From Bilabrum cf. latius (Eukaryota; Bigyra: Bicosoecida; Bigyra; Bicosoecida), in NCBI GenBank assembly GCA_965178125.1, contig OZ237753.1:186001-250000 (forward strand): a stretch of DNA of 64,000 nucleotides, written 5' to 3'. Each line of letters begins with the position of its first letter. Within the stretch, counting starts at the first letter, position 1. Position numbers and translations under genes: made by a program. The notes beneath the pieces were generated by a model that ran no database searches, had not been told where the DNA came from, and saw only the letters and a program-made list of their open reading frames with translations. Shown here one piece after another: positions 38,701-50,700 of the stretch.

Positions 38701-41700
38701 GTGTGTTTGTGATGTTCCTGCGTGGCAATGACACGGTGCGAGACTTCACGATTCTGTCTGTGGCGAGTGGTCAGGGACTGGAGTCGCTGATGACTGGGCG
38801 TATATGGCTGGGTCGCGGGATGGCCGCCATGCCGCCGAGACAGGCCGGCAATCCTGTGGACCTGGTGCTGAGCCATGTGACTGTTGCAGAGCTCCACGTG
38901 GTCCGGCTGTCATCGAGTGGGACTGTCATTCCGGGATCCATCCAGACCATCGGGGACGGTCAGGGCGGCATGCCACCAGGCAGCATCGACTCTGGTGGCT
39001 AGTTCGGCGCCACGATTCATCTGGCTGGTGACATGGACGGCGATGGGATCCCGGACCTGGTGGTATCAGCACCGAGTGACGACACCGACGGGTCCGACAC
39101 GGGTGCAGTGTATATTCTGTACATGCAAGGCGGGGACCAGCCGGATCCGGTGCGGACGTACACGCGGATCTCTCGGCTTGGCTCAGCACTGATGCCGTTC
39201 CTGCCCAACGCAACGACACTGGACGCAGCTGCACCAGCGGGCGATGTGGACGGGGACGGCGTGATGGATCTGGTGATCGGCATGCGTGACTTCGAGCCTT
39301 TCCCGGTCACTACAGCAGAAGAGGGTGCCATCGCCGTGATGTTCATGGGTGGTGCATTACCCAGTGCGTCCCCAACCAGCACACCAACACCGTCTGTGAC
39401 TCCGTCTATGACTCCATCCCAGAGCCCCACTCCCTCTGTCACGCCATCCACCAGCTCGACACCGTCGGTATCGCCCGCGCTCGCTGGGACGGTGCTGTCG
39501 GCCGTACTGCAGATACCGCCCATCGATGACAACATGGATCAATTCTTCGGAAGTCACGTCGTATCAATCGGCGATCTGGACGGCGACGGCATCGAGGAGC
39601 TGGCCGTGTATTCGGAGCTGGACAGGGAGGCTGGATTCTGGGCAGGCGCTGTATGGATCATGTTCCTGCATCGCAATGGCACCACGCGCGAGTTCGTGAA
39701 GATCTACAGCAACTCCGATGGAGTGCCAATTCCCAGTCCGCAGGTCTTTCAAAGCCGCTTCGGGGCCAGTCCATCGCGGCTGGACCAGCCCAGTGGCGAT
39801 GATGGTCACATGCCTCGTCTGGTGGTCGGGGCCTACAGGCAGGATTCCAGCTTCGGCGCTGTGTACATTCTGAGGCTACGATCCAACGGCACGGTTGCGC
39901 ACATGCAAGGCATCTTTGACGGCGTCGGTGGGTTGCCCTCGGGCACGATATCGGGTGCGGACAACTTCGGGCACGGCATCGAGGCGGGCCTGGGCGATGT
40001 GGATGGAGATGGCATGAACGATATCGCTGTCAGCGCGCCGGAGTGGGACCATCCGTCTCGCAGCGATGCCGGCCGTGTGTTTGTGATGTTCCTGCGTGGC
40101 AATGACACGGTGCGAGACTTCACGATTCTGTCTGTGGCGAGTGGTCAGGGGCTTGATTCTGTAGAAGCAGTTAGCATTTGGAGTGGTAACGGGATGGTCG
40201 GTCGTGGGATGGCCGCTATGCCGCCGAGACAGGCCGGCAATCCTGTGGACCTGGTGCTGAGCCATTCGTTCTTTAGTCGTGTCTATGTGATTCGTCTGGC
40301 ATCGAACGGCACCGTCATTCCGGGATCCATCCAGACCATCGGGGACGGTCAGGGCGGCATGCCACCAGGCAGCATCGACTCTGGTGGCTAGTTCGGCACT
40401 ACGGTTCATCTGGCTGGCGACATGGACGGCGATGGGATCCAGGACCTGGTAGTGTCAGCACCACGAGACGACACCGACGGGTCCGACACGGGTGCAGTGT
40501 ATATTCTGTACATGCAAGGCGGGGACCAGCCGGATCCGGTGCGGACGTACACGCGGATCTCTCGGCTGGAGCCAGCGCTGATCAGGTTCCTGACGAATGC
40601 GACCCATTTCTCATCAGCAGCACCAGCGGGCGATGTGGACGGGGACGGCGTGATGGATCTAGTGATCGGCATGCGTGACTTCGAGCTGGTGGACAGGGCA
40701 TTGCCAGACGATGGAGCCTTCTTGGTGTTGCTGATGGGCGGAATGGTGCCCAGTGTGTCACCGTCCATCACGCCATCAATCAGCGTGACTCCCTCCGCCC
40801 CACCCTCTATAAGCTCAACGCCCTCAGTATCGCCGGCGCCTGCAGGGACCGTACTCTCAGCGGTATTACATCAGCCCCCTACCAATGACGCAAATGACCA
40901 GTGGTTTGGCAGCAATGTGGCATCGATCGGCGATTTGGATGGCGACGGCATTGACGAGCTGGCCGTCCTCTCTGAACTCGACGACTCCGGTGGCACTCAC
41001 TCTGGTGCGGTGTGGATCCTGTTCCTGTACCAAAACGGCACGATCCGTGAGTCTGTGAAGATCTACAGCCAATCGAGCGGCCTATCAGAGACCATCCCAG
41101 CCAACAGCCGTTTTGGAAACGGCCCGTCGCGTCTGGACCAGCCTAACGGCGATAGTGGGCACTTGCCTCGGTTGGTTGTGGGAGCGACTTAGCAAGAATC
41201 GTGGTATGGTTCGGTGTACATCATGCGACTGCGTCCAGATGGTACCGTGGCGCACACGCAGCGCATCTTCACCGGCGTCGGTGGCCTACCCAACGGCACA
41301 TTGTCTGGCGCTGAGCTCTTTGGGCAAGGTATCGAGGCGGGCCTGGGTGATGTGGATGGAGATGGCATGAATGACATCGCTGTGGCGGCTCCTCAATGGG
41401 ATCACCCATCGCTCAGTCGCGCCGGCCGTGTGTTTGTGATGTTCCTGCGTGGCAATGACACGTTGCGAGACTTCACGATTCTGTCTGTGGCGAGTGGTCA
41501 GGGGCTGGAGTCTTTGGGCACAACGAATATCTGGCTTGGCCGTGGAATTGCTGCAATACCCCCAAGATAGGCTGGAAATCCTGTGGATCTGGTGCTGAGT
41601 CAAAGTCCCAGCAGCTTGTTGCATGTTATACGTCTGGCATCGAACGGCACCGTCATTCCGGGATCCATCCAGACCATCGGGGACGGTCAGGGCGGCATGC

Positions 41701-44700
41701 CACCAGGCAGCATCGACTCTGACTGGTAGTTTGGTAACACTATATGTCTAGTTGGCGACATGGATGGGGATGGTACCCAAGACTTGGTCGTGTCAGCGCC
41801 GCTAGACAGTATGGATACCCCCGGCAGGGGTGCAATATACATCCTATACATGCAAGGAGGTGACTAGCCGGATCCGGTGCGAGCCTTCACGCGAATCTCT
41901 CGAGCAGACCCGGCGCTGATCGGCTTTCTGTCAAATGCAAACGAAGTCTCTGCTGTAGCATCAGCTGGTGATGTGGACGGAGATGGTGTGGTGGATCTGG
42001 TGCTTGGCCTGAAGACGCTTGGAACATAGGGCTCTATCGCCGTCGTGTTAATGGGAGGAGTAGTGCCGAGTGTGTCACCTTTTGTGACTCCCAGCAGCAG
42101 CACCGCTCCTTCGGTCAGTTCGAGTATTGTCGCAACTGCAATAGCACCGTCAGCGACCTCAAGCAGCTCGCCAGTACCTCCTGGTGCCTCAGTCGGAACG
42201 TCCCCTTCTAGCCCGTCCTCACCAACACCAGCACCCAGCCCTGAGCCAGCGGCATTTCTAGAGGTGCGCGCCGAGGGCTCCGTACTCCCTGGGTTGACGC
42301 TCCCGGTTGGACTTGATATGTTTGATTTTTAGGCTCTCGAACCGGTGCAACTTGGCCCAGATGGAGGCAGGTACAGGAATTCGACAGTTCGTGCGGTGGC
42401 GCAGGAAGGTGCGCTTCTGAGTCTTGCTGTGTCTCTGTCTCACCCCATGGGTGGAGCTGGGGCAAGGATATCCCTCGGCGAGATAGCTGATGGTGCGTTT
42501 CCAGGCACTGACTCTAGGTGTGTTGTCATTGTGCAGCTTCCGCTGCTGCATCGTGGGAAAGACCTGCGATAGATGGTGCGAGATAACGAGGTGCTGTCGT
42601 ACGTCACAAGAGACAGCGGATCGGACTCGTTGTAGCTGCAAGTGCGCTTACCTAGTGATAGATCGACAGGGATCGACGGTTGCCCGGCGCTAGAATTTGG
42701 TTTCGTGCTTGAGACTCTGGAAGGATCCTCGGAGCTGTCAAGGGCAGACATTAATGTGCAGCAGAGGGACAACGATCAGGCTGGGCTACTCGTCTTTGGG
42801 GCTCCAGGTGATCTTGGAACCCAAGATATGCCTGCCGGACTTGTCCTAAGGTACGATTCAAGCAGAAACTCGACGTAGGGTTTACCGTTGTACCTGTTGG
42901 CGGCGGACGAGGGCTCCAATGGGGGTTCTGCTGTGACATTAGAGGGAGATTCAGTATTCGTAGGGGTTGCGCTTACGGTATAGCCTGAGGGTTCAGTGCG
43001 AGTCAGCATCAGCGCCGTGCATTCTGCGACAGTTCTTCCGGACTCCATGACCACATTGTCAAACTCATCGCTTGTATTTTCTCCCTCCAACTGGAACATA
43101 CCGCAGGCCGTCAAGGTGCAAACACGCACAGACGGTGCTGTGAAGCAAGCCGGTCGTGCTGTTCGGATTGGGGTAATGATAGACCCCACTGAGACAATAG
43201 ACACGGTATACAGCGACCTAGTCTTAACCCATACCGAGACTCGCGGAAACGTGACGTTCACCCTGCCACTAAGAGAAAGGGACTAGATTGGTGTTGAGGT
43301 GTCGCCACAGGACGCGATCGTGGCAGTCACCGAGGCGGCTCCAAGCAGTGCAGCCTATGTGCACCAGGACGCATTTATCACCATGAGGTTGCAGAGCCGA
43401 CCGATTGCGCCGGTGCAGGTCACATTGGAATTGCGTGAACAGTCCCTCGGGTACCTTGCGGTGGTTGGCCCGGCCACGCGGACGATCCAGCGTGCAGACT
43501 GGCGGGAAGCAGTGTCGTTCACGCTTCGCAGCGACCCCACCACTGCTCTATCCACTACAATTGCCGCAACAGTGCTGGTCGATAGCTCAGTAGAGCTCGT
43601 CCTGACTAGCTCAGACCCGCAATATGATACTGACACGCAGCAATCCATCGGAGCAAAAGCAACAAGCAACCCATTGGCTGAAACTGATGGGCTCACTGTA
43701 GTACAAGTGCGAGAAGTAATCGAACCAGCTGATCGCCCCGTTGAGACAATGTACGTGGACGCCCCACGGCTGCAACTTGCCCGACTGCTCGAGGTGGTGC
43801 ATGGTGTTGCCATTGAATTCGACCGCAATACCAACATGGGTGGGCGTTCCGTACTGGTGGGGCTTCCACATAGCCTCGAAACGCAAGCTGCAGCTTCTTC
43901 GATCGTACGTTTGATCCGTACGGGCGGGTTTTCTTGCTCTGCATCGCCGAGCGTACTAAAATAGTCCACGGTTGACGTATTGCTCGGCGGTGAGGGCGCC
44001 ATGTGCGCCTGGCACACAACAAGGAGGCTGCTGGCTGTGCCGACAGATGCGGCCGTTCAGTAGGGAAACCTAGTAGCAGGAGCTCCCGTCGTGATCAATG
44101 GAGGGCTGGTACGAGCCGCGGACGTTCAGCTCCAGAACACACTTCTGCAACGAGCCGAGTATGCTTTTGCTTTCGGGTAGAATACACTGCGAGACCGGCA
44201 GCCGGCGCCCCAAGTCTAGTCTGCGGTGTTTGATGCTTTCGGGTCGAGGATTCAGGTGACCTTTGTGTCTGATGTTGACGGGGTGATTGGAATCAGCAGG
44301 CAACAGACAGGTGCCTGCAGCGAGATCATTTCCAACGTGGCCGGTGTCCTTGCAGCGCAGGCGACAGGTGCGTAGGGCTAGACGGCATGGTGCGCATTCC
44401 GGTCGCCCAGGCAGCTGGACGTGTATCTCGGGCCCGGTGCCGGTGTTGTGCCGCTGCGACCCTGGAGCGGTGTAGTGTCTTGCTTGCACACTGCCGGCAC
44501 GGATGACGTTGCTCAGCTGTCGCAGCTCAGGTTCCGCGGTGGGGTGCTCCGGTCGGCGCCATTCTCGCTGAATTCGATGCAATCTACCTGCGTGCAAGTT
44601 GAGCCCCCAAGAGTCGCAGTTGAAGTGCCCGTGGCTGTGATCTAGGCCGCAGCAGAGGTTGGACCATGCGACACCATCGAGGCTTCTGCTGTTTCGTCGT

Positions 44701-47700
44701 ATGGTAGCCTAGGCAGAGACATGTCATTCCAGTGGTCTCTCGTTTCTATGCAAGGATCTGGTGTGACAAACGCTCACCGACAGGAGATTTAGCGATTCCT
44801 GGATGGGACTGCGGGAAGATAGCCATCCATAATACTGCCTCGGGCCGCAGCGGCTGCAGCTGTGAATGTTACACTCGGCGTCTAGGTGGGTAGTTTCCTG
44901 TCTGCAGCAACCGGATCCGCAGTGGTCTTCGTGAGGCGCAGGTCGGAAAATGTGCCAAGGATCTCGATTGTTGGGGGCTCGTTGGTAGAAGCCGGGTCTC
45001 TACGTGACATCGTTCTGCAGACCAGAGTGCTTGCATCTCCGTGTGTCGATGCAAGTGTCCGACAGGATCCAGTAGAATGGAGCTTGGTCAGCGCGCTGCC
45101 AACGGCTGGTCGTTCCGACCCGTCCATCCCCAGCGGACTTCTAAACGCTGCTCAACTGGCTGGGTTTAGGCGGGAGCGAGGCCGGCAGCTCGTCATCCCT
45201 GCAGGCACACTCAGACCGGGAAGGACATACGTTCTGTAGGCGACGGTCCGTCAGAGGCTACAAGTAAGCACCGCCGCGCCCGTTGCCGTAGTGTCCACCG
45301 CCGAGGTTTCAGTGGTGTCAAAGCCGAGCGGTGTCTGGGCTACCATTGCAGGTGGAAGCTTTCGTCTTGCTTCGAACCTGCAGTAGATCGAGCTGGACGC
45401 CCGAGGATCTGCAGATCTCGATGTCACCGGGCGTGCGCTTGGCATGGAATGGTCTTGCGTTTCGCTGTACAGCGGTCTTAAAGATGCCATTGCTGTGGAG
45501 CAGGCTGCAAGAGCTGCGTCAGAGGTCGTATCGCTGCATCAGGGCCAGCCTTGCCCTGGGCTAAACCTGTCTGATTCCTCTCGGTTCCTGCCACTCATGC
45601 CCGTTACTTCAGCCCTGCGAGGTGACCAGCAGAGCGCTGCTGCTAGGAGTGGTCCAGTCCTTAGGCTGCCGGCGGAAGCTATTGCTCCTGGCAGCGTGGT
45701 TGCTCTGACTCTAGCTATTGTTCGAAATCCCGGACCCAGCGGTGCATCGAACTTGCTGTTTCCTCTGCGCCGAATTTCTTCGACTGCAACCACTGTGGTT
45801 GGTGCGCTGCCAGTTCCCACCGATCACGATCCTCAGGAGAGGGCAGCGCCCCGGGTGCAGATTCGCGTGGATCCGGCATCGTTGATCCTGGGTGGACAAA
45901 CAGAGGAAGGCGTTCCACTGATTAACCCCCAAAGGAAGCTGATAGTGCGAACAGATCTAGTAGACGCCAGTAGCGGGAAATTTTTGTCTTCTCAGGAGCT
46001 TCCGTTCGATATCCGCGCACACTATGACGTGCTACAAGGGGCATCGGGGGAACAAGAACTTTCGGCCGAAATTTTCAGTGGCAGGCCAACTCTTCGGCAA
46101 GCAGTTGTGCGTTCCTCGGATCTTCTGGAAGGCTCGTTGTACAGGGTGCGCGTTCGTGCGACAAGTGCGTCACTTTAGTGGGATGTTGTTTCCATCATTG
46201 TGGTGGCCACGAATGCACCCCCATCTTCTGGACACCTGTCAGTTGGGGGCTCTATCGGCAACCAGGGTACTGCAGTAACCGTTGGTCTGCTCGACTAGTC
46301 AGCAGACGGACTGCAGCTTTAGGCCATAGGGTGGACCGACGAAACCGGTCACCTGCCCCTTCGATACCGATTCGGATACTACCGCCTTCCTCTGCATCTT
46401 TCAACGAGAGCTGCGATCGGAGACCTCCCTGACTCAGAGCTAGGGTCCTACATTATCGGAAGCTCAAGCTCGGAATACGTTCCTTTGCATCGTGGTTTCA
46501 CGCAGTCGCCTGTGCTCAATGGCGTGCGGATCAGTCCAAGTGAGGATGTCAAGGACGCACTGATGAGTGCACCCGATGTGGCGCAGGCCGTGGTGCTGAG
46601 CGTGAGGGTCAGAGACCAGCTGGGTGCAACGGTTGAGTCGATATATGCCGTTGATGGCACTCCTGTTCTTGTGCGGGTGCTCGGTGTCGATTCTGCCACA
46701 TCAAGTGGCAACAACAACGCGACCGCGGTTGCCGAAGAGCGCCTCAACTCGCTCGTGAATAGCGCAGAAGTATTGGGCAATGAAATTGAGTACCTGGCTG
46801 TGGACGAGGTGCTGTCCGTGCTACAGACCCTGTCGGGTCAGGTTGGGGCACTCCCTCAATCAGTTGGTCTAGAAAGCACTCGCTCGTGCAATGCAAGCAA
46901 CTGCCAGCCCGCGCCTGGTAGCGACAACGTAGCACAGTGCTTCAGGGGTCGCTGCCTGGTCGGTCCGTCAATACTGCCACCTGGGCAAATCACCGGTGAA
47001 GCAACGTCACTGCAGGCGTGTCCCGGTTCCTCCACTATTGTAGCGGCAGCTAGTGGCAGAACACCTGCTGTGGAGTGCAGCGGGCATGGGGTCTGTACCA
47101 GGATTCCGAATGAGGCAGCGTGCGCATCTGGTGTGAGCACTTTCGGTTGTGCGGCTGTATGCAGGTGTGACGAAGGCTGGAACGGACGAAGATGTGACGT
47201 GAGTGGAGATCTCTTAGCCGTCGTGCAAAGTGCCAGGGCGGTAGCTGTGAACGTGCTCCGCTCATCGCTTGGGTAGCTGGAAGTAGCAACGCCGAATGAA
47301 GCCGAGCAGGCTATGAGCGTGATCGCAGATCTATTCAGCGACCCCGGTGAGATGAAAGCAAGCAACCGTCAGCAGCTCCAGTCCACTGTTCAGTCGTTGC
47401 TGGGCAAAGTGCTAGAGAATGCCGGTGAGTAGCGTTAGTCATCTGATAGCAACAGCACCTAGCAATCCATTGACGGGCTTGAAATTCTTCTGGAGGAGTA
47501 TGGTCAGTAGGATGCCTTAGGATTAGACCCCTCGGCTGTTCGTAGAACGCTGCAGTCCGTTCGAAGAGAAATCTTTGGGCTGCTGCAGCTTGCGCTCTCC
47601 GCAGACGGCAGGCCTGCGAGACGTCTGTCCGACGACGGAGGTGCCAGGTCTATGCAAGACAGTGACTCCAGCCTTGTCGGTCTTCTTCAGCAGCTAGGCA

Positions 47701-50700
47701 ACTACCGGCAGTCAACAGACGGTACCATGCAGCGGCTGGCGGCTAGTGCTGCGATCGACGTCGTGCCCGGAGAGGCTCCTCTGGTGCTGTCAATGCCTGG
47801 CGCCGCAACACTACAGGTGGAGCGGTTGACTGCTACCGAAGAATCGCTTGCCTTGGGTTCAGCTTCAGTAGCTGCAGGCGTGGATGCAATTGGAGCACTG
47901 CCGTTGCTGGAAGCGACTGGCCAGGCAAATGCGACCGATGTCCGGGTAGTGCAGTGGCAGGTATCACCGCAGGCTCCATCTGACCAGCTTGTGCCAGCTA
48001 GTGAGAGAGAGCAGCGCCCAGCTTAGTTCGTATCTGTGTCATTGGCAACTGCTGGGTCGGTTGAAGAGAACAGCGTGTCCGATCTTGCGTGCCCCGTTAT
48101 CGTGAGGGTATCAATGCGACCGGATGCGTCTCTCGACGATTTCGTGTGCACTGGGCTGGATGGTGCCAGTTATGCCGATGAATCGACGAGCGGCCTGGTG
48201 CTCATTCGCGTGGAGATCAACCCGGCGACAGGGGCGCGGGTTGCCGTGTGCGCCACCACACACCTGTCCGATTTCACGGCGGTTGTCCGGAGAGACTTAC
48301 CCACGGTGAATCGTGTGGATCCTGTGGGAGATGCTGGGCTGTTGAGAAACTACCTTAGACCCGAAAACCTGTTTCCAGTGATTGTGCTTGGTGTGTTGCT
48401 CCTGGCATTTGCTTTTGCTTGGGTCACTTCCGCAATCGTGGAGGGCTGGCGCAGGCCCGAGCTCAGGAAGCTGAGGCAGGCCCACATGCTTCGATTCGGA
48501 CACATCCAGCGGGCCGTCGGCATGGAGCAGCTGCACATCGAGGACCAGCTGGAGGTGTACCTCAAGGTGCTGCAAAGGCACAGGAGAGGAATCGTCGAGG
48601 AGCAGAAGAGGAGACGACAGGCAGCTGCCAGGCGAGGGTCAACTGCGGCTTTGCAGTCGGGCGACATAGCAGAAGCAGCAGCAGGTAGGCCCATGCTGTC
48701 GTACTCACCAGGGCCGAGGAGCAAATCCAGTCGTGGGGAGGGCATGTCACTGTCAACCGGAGCTGACGTGACCGCGATGAGCATCGGTGGTATTTCTGTG
48801 AGGCAGGCGGATGAATCGACTGGCGAGGTACTAGGCAGTCCTGCGGGTCCAACCAAGGTGCATTCACCATAGTTCCAGGACATCGCGCCCAAAGAATCGC
48901 CAAATTTCCCCGAAAAGTATGTGAGAGATGATAGCACGGTGGCGTCATTGAAGCGACCTGCGGGCGCATAGGGTGCAGCAAAGGGTGGAGCCAAGGGTGG
49001 AGCCAAGGGTGCGGTAGCATTGGTAGTGGCCGCGGAGAGCGATCCCATGCCTATACCTGCTGGAAAAGATGACGCAGAAGAGCTCAGGGGCGCAACTGCA
49101 ACCAGTGTACTAGAGGAGGAACTGTACGCCGTGTACCCGCCCTACGTTGACCTGTAGCAGATTGAAGCCGCCGTGCGTGGAGAGGAAGAGGGACTCCGGG
49201 CGCAGCTGGAGGAAATCAGGCAGGACAAGGAAGACGCCAGGCATGAGTGGATGGACCTTCGACAGCGAGGCACGCTCTGGCTCGTAGTGGCCTACCTGAC
49301 CCAGCAATGGCTTGACGGCTTAAGGAGAGGACACATGTGGGGCAGCATCTTCTTTACTCCAAAAGAGGACCTGCTGGTGGTGACCCGGCCCTAGCGGCTG
49401 CTGATCCTGACGGCCACCTGCCTGACCTCGATGGCCATCAATGCCATTTTCTTCGGAAGCAACGCCGAAAGAATCTCTGCCAGGTTCATCTCCGCCGCCA
49501 TCTCGGCGGCCTCAATGATCCCGGTAAAGCGGCTGTCTCCGTTCCTGTTTGCCTTTATCAACACGTTCCGTGCCGCCAGTCTAGATGTGTCCTATGCTGT
49601 CAGGCAGCAACGGTCCATCGATCTGGCCAAGCGTAAGCAGCAGGTGCTCGCTGCCCTGCAGGAAGAACACACGCAAGTAGTACTGACGTCTGCACCTTCT
49701 TTCATGGCGCGCCCGCAAGCATCGGCCAAAAGTACTGGACCAACCGTTGGATCAGGCAGCGCAGTAGCTGCGGTTGAGGATATGCAGCTACAAACTATTT
49801 AGAGCGAGGACAGCGATGCAGATGACGAAAGCGCGTCTGACCTTGCGGCTGTGACAGCCAAGGATCACGACCCTCCGTCGTCTAGGCCGAGCGTCAAGAT
49901 CAGTGCGAAGGGAGGCGCGGCTGCAGGCAGCACACCCTTGGCCGGGAACCGAAACAAGGCAGCCTACCTTGACATGCGCACGCTCGGCTCTACCATAGGA
50001 ACTCCCGTCGGTACATTCAGCACGCCTGGCGGGCAGCGCGCGTTCTGGGGCTCGACCACCGACATTGATTCCGTGATTCCAGTGGAAGGGGTTTTTGCGG
50101 CTCTTCAGCACGTAGAGAACAAGAGCCCTAGACTGTCGTCCACAGCGGCTGCCACCGATGAGGACCCACTGTCCGCAGCACAGGGGGCGGAGCAGCTGGC
50201 TTAGCGCGCCAAGGAATCGGCTCCCGCCGTATCTCATGCTGTGGTGACTGCACTCACCGAGCTTGATGCCGCCGTGGAGTGGTTCGTGTACAAGCGGCAT
50301 GGATCGGCTAGTGAAACGCTGACCACAATGGAGGACGTGCGGGCCATTCTCTTGCAGGTGGTGGCTCATCCCGGGCTCTCTGCCGATTCGGCCAACCTGG
50401 GCGCTCTCTCACCTAGAGTGGGTGAGTCTGTGGATAGGCTATCACGGGTTGTTGCTGCCTCCGTCGGTCAAGAGGATGATCCTGAAGCTGTGAGTGCCTT
50501 GGTGAGCTCAGCTGCTGCGCAGTCCAAGGCCCGTGCCGCTCGAGAAAGGGCCACTGTGCTCGCTGCCGCGCTCGCTCGCCGGGTTCAGCTCGAATCCACC
50601 GGTGGATAGCCGCAGAACACGAATGCCATCATTTAGCCGCGGCGCGAGTCGCTGCAGCGAACGCATTCCAAGTACGCAGCTGGAAATGCCGAGTCTAGGA

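Noticed and set aside
31180-40850. Long minus-strand frames within the array (134-219 codons, repeated every 2,742 bases)
   Set aside because: They are antisense shadows of the repeat; the plus frame has FG-GAP motifs, linkers and continuity with both flanks.
36258-41729. TAG as leucine
   Set aside because: The TTG/TAG site in the array suggests it, but SURF1, threonine aldolase, CAG/TAG repeat sites and poly-Q tracts all favour Gln.
31180-42235. CRISPR array or transposon
   Set aside because: Units are 2.7 kb, protein-coding and without spacers; no terminal repeats, transposase or reverse transcriptase were seen.
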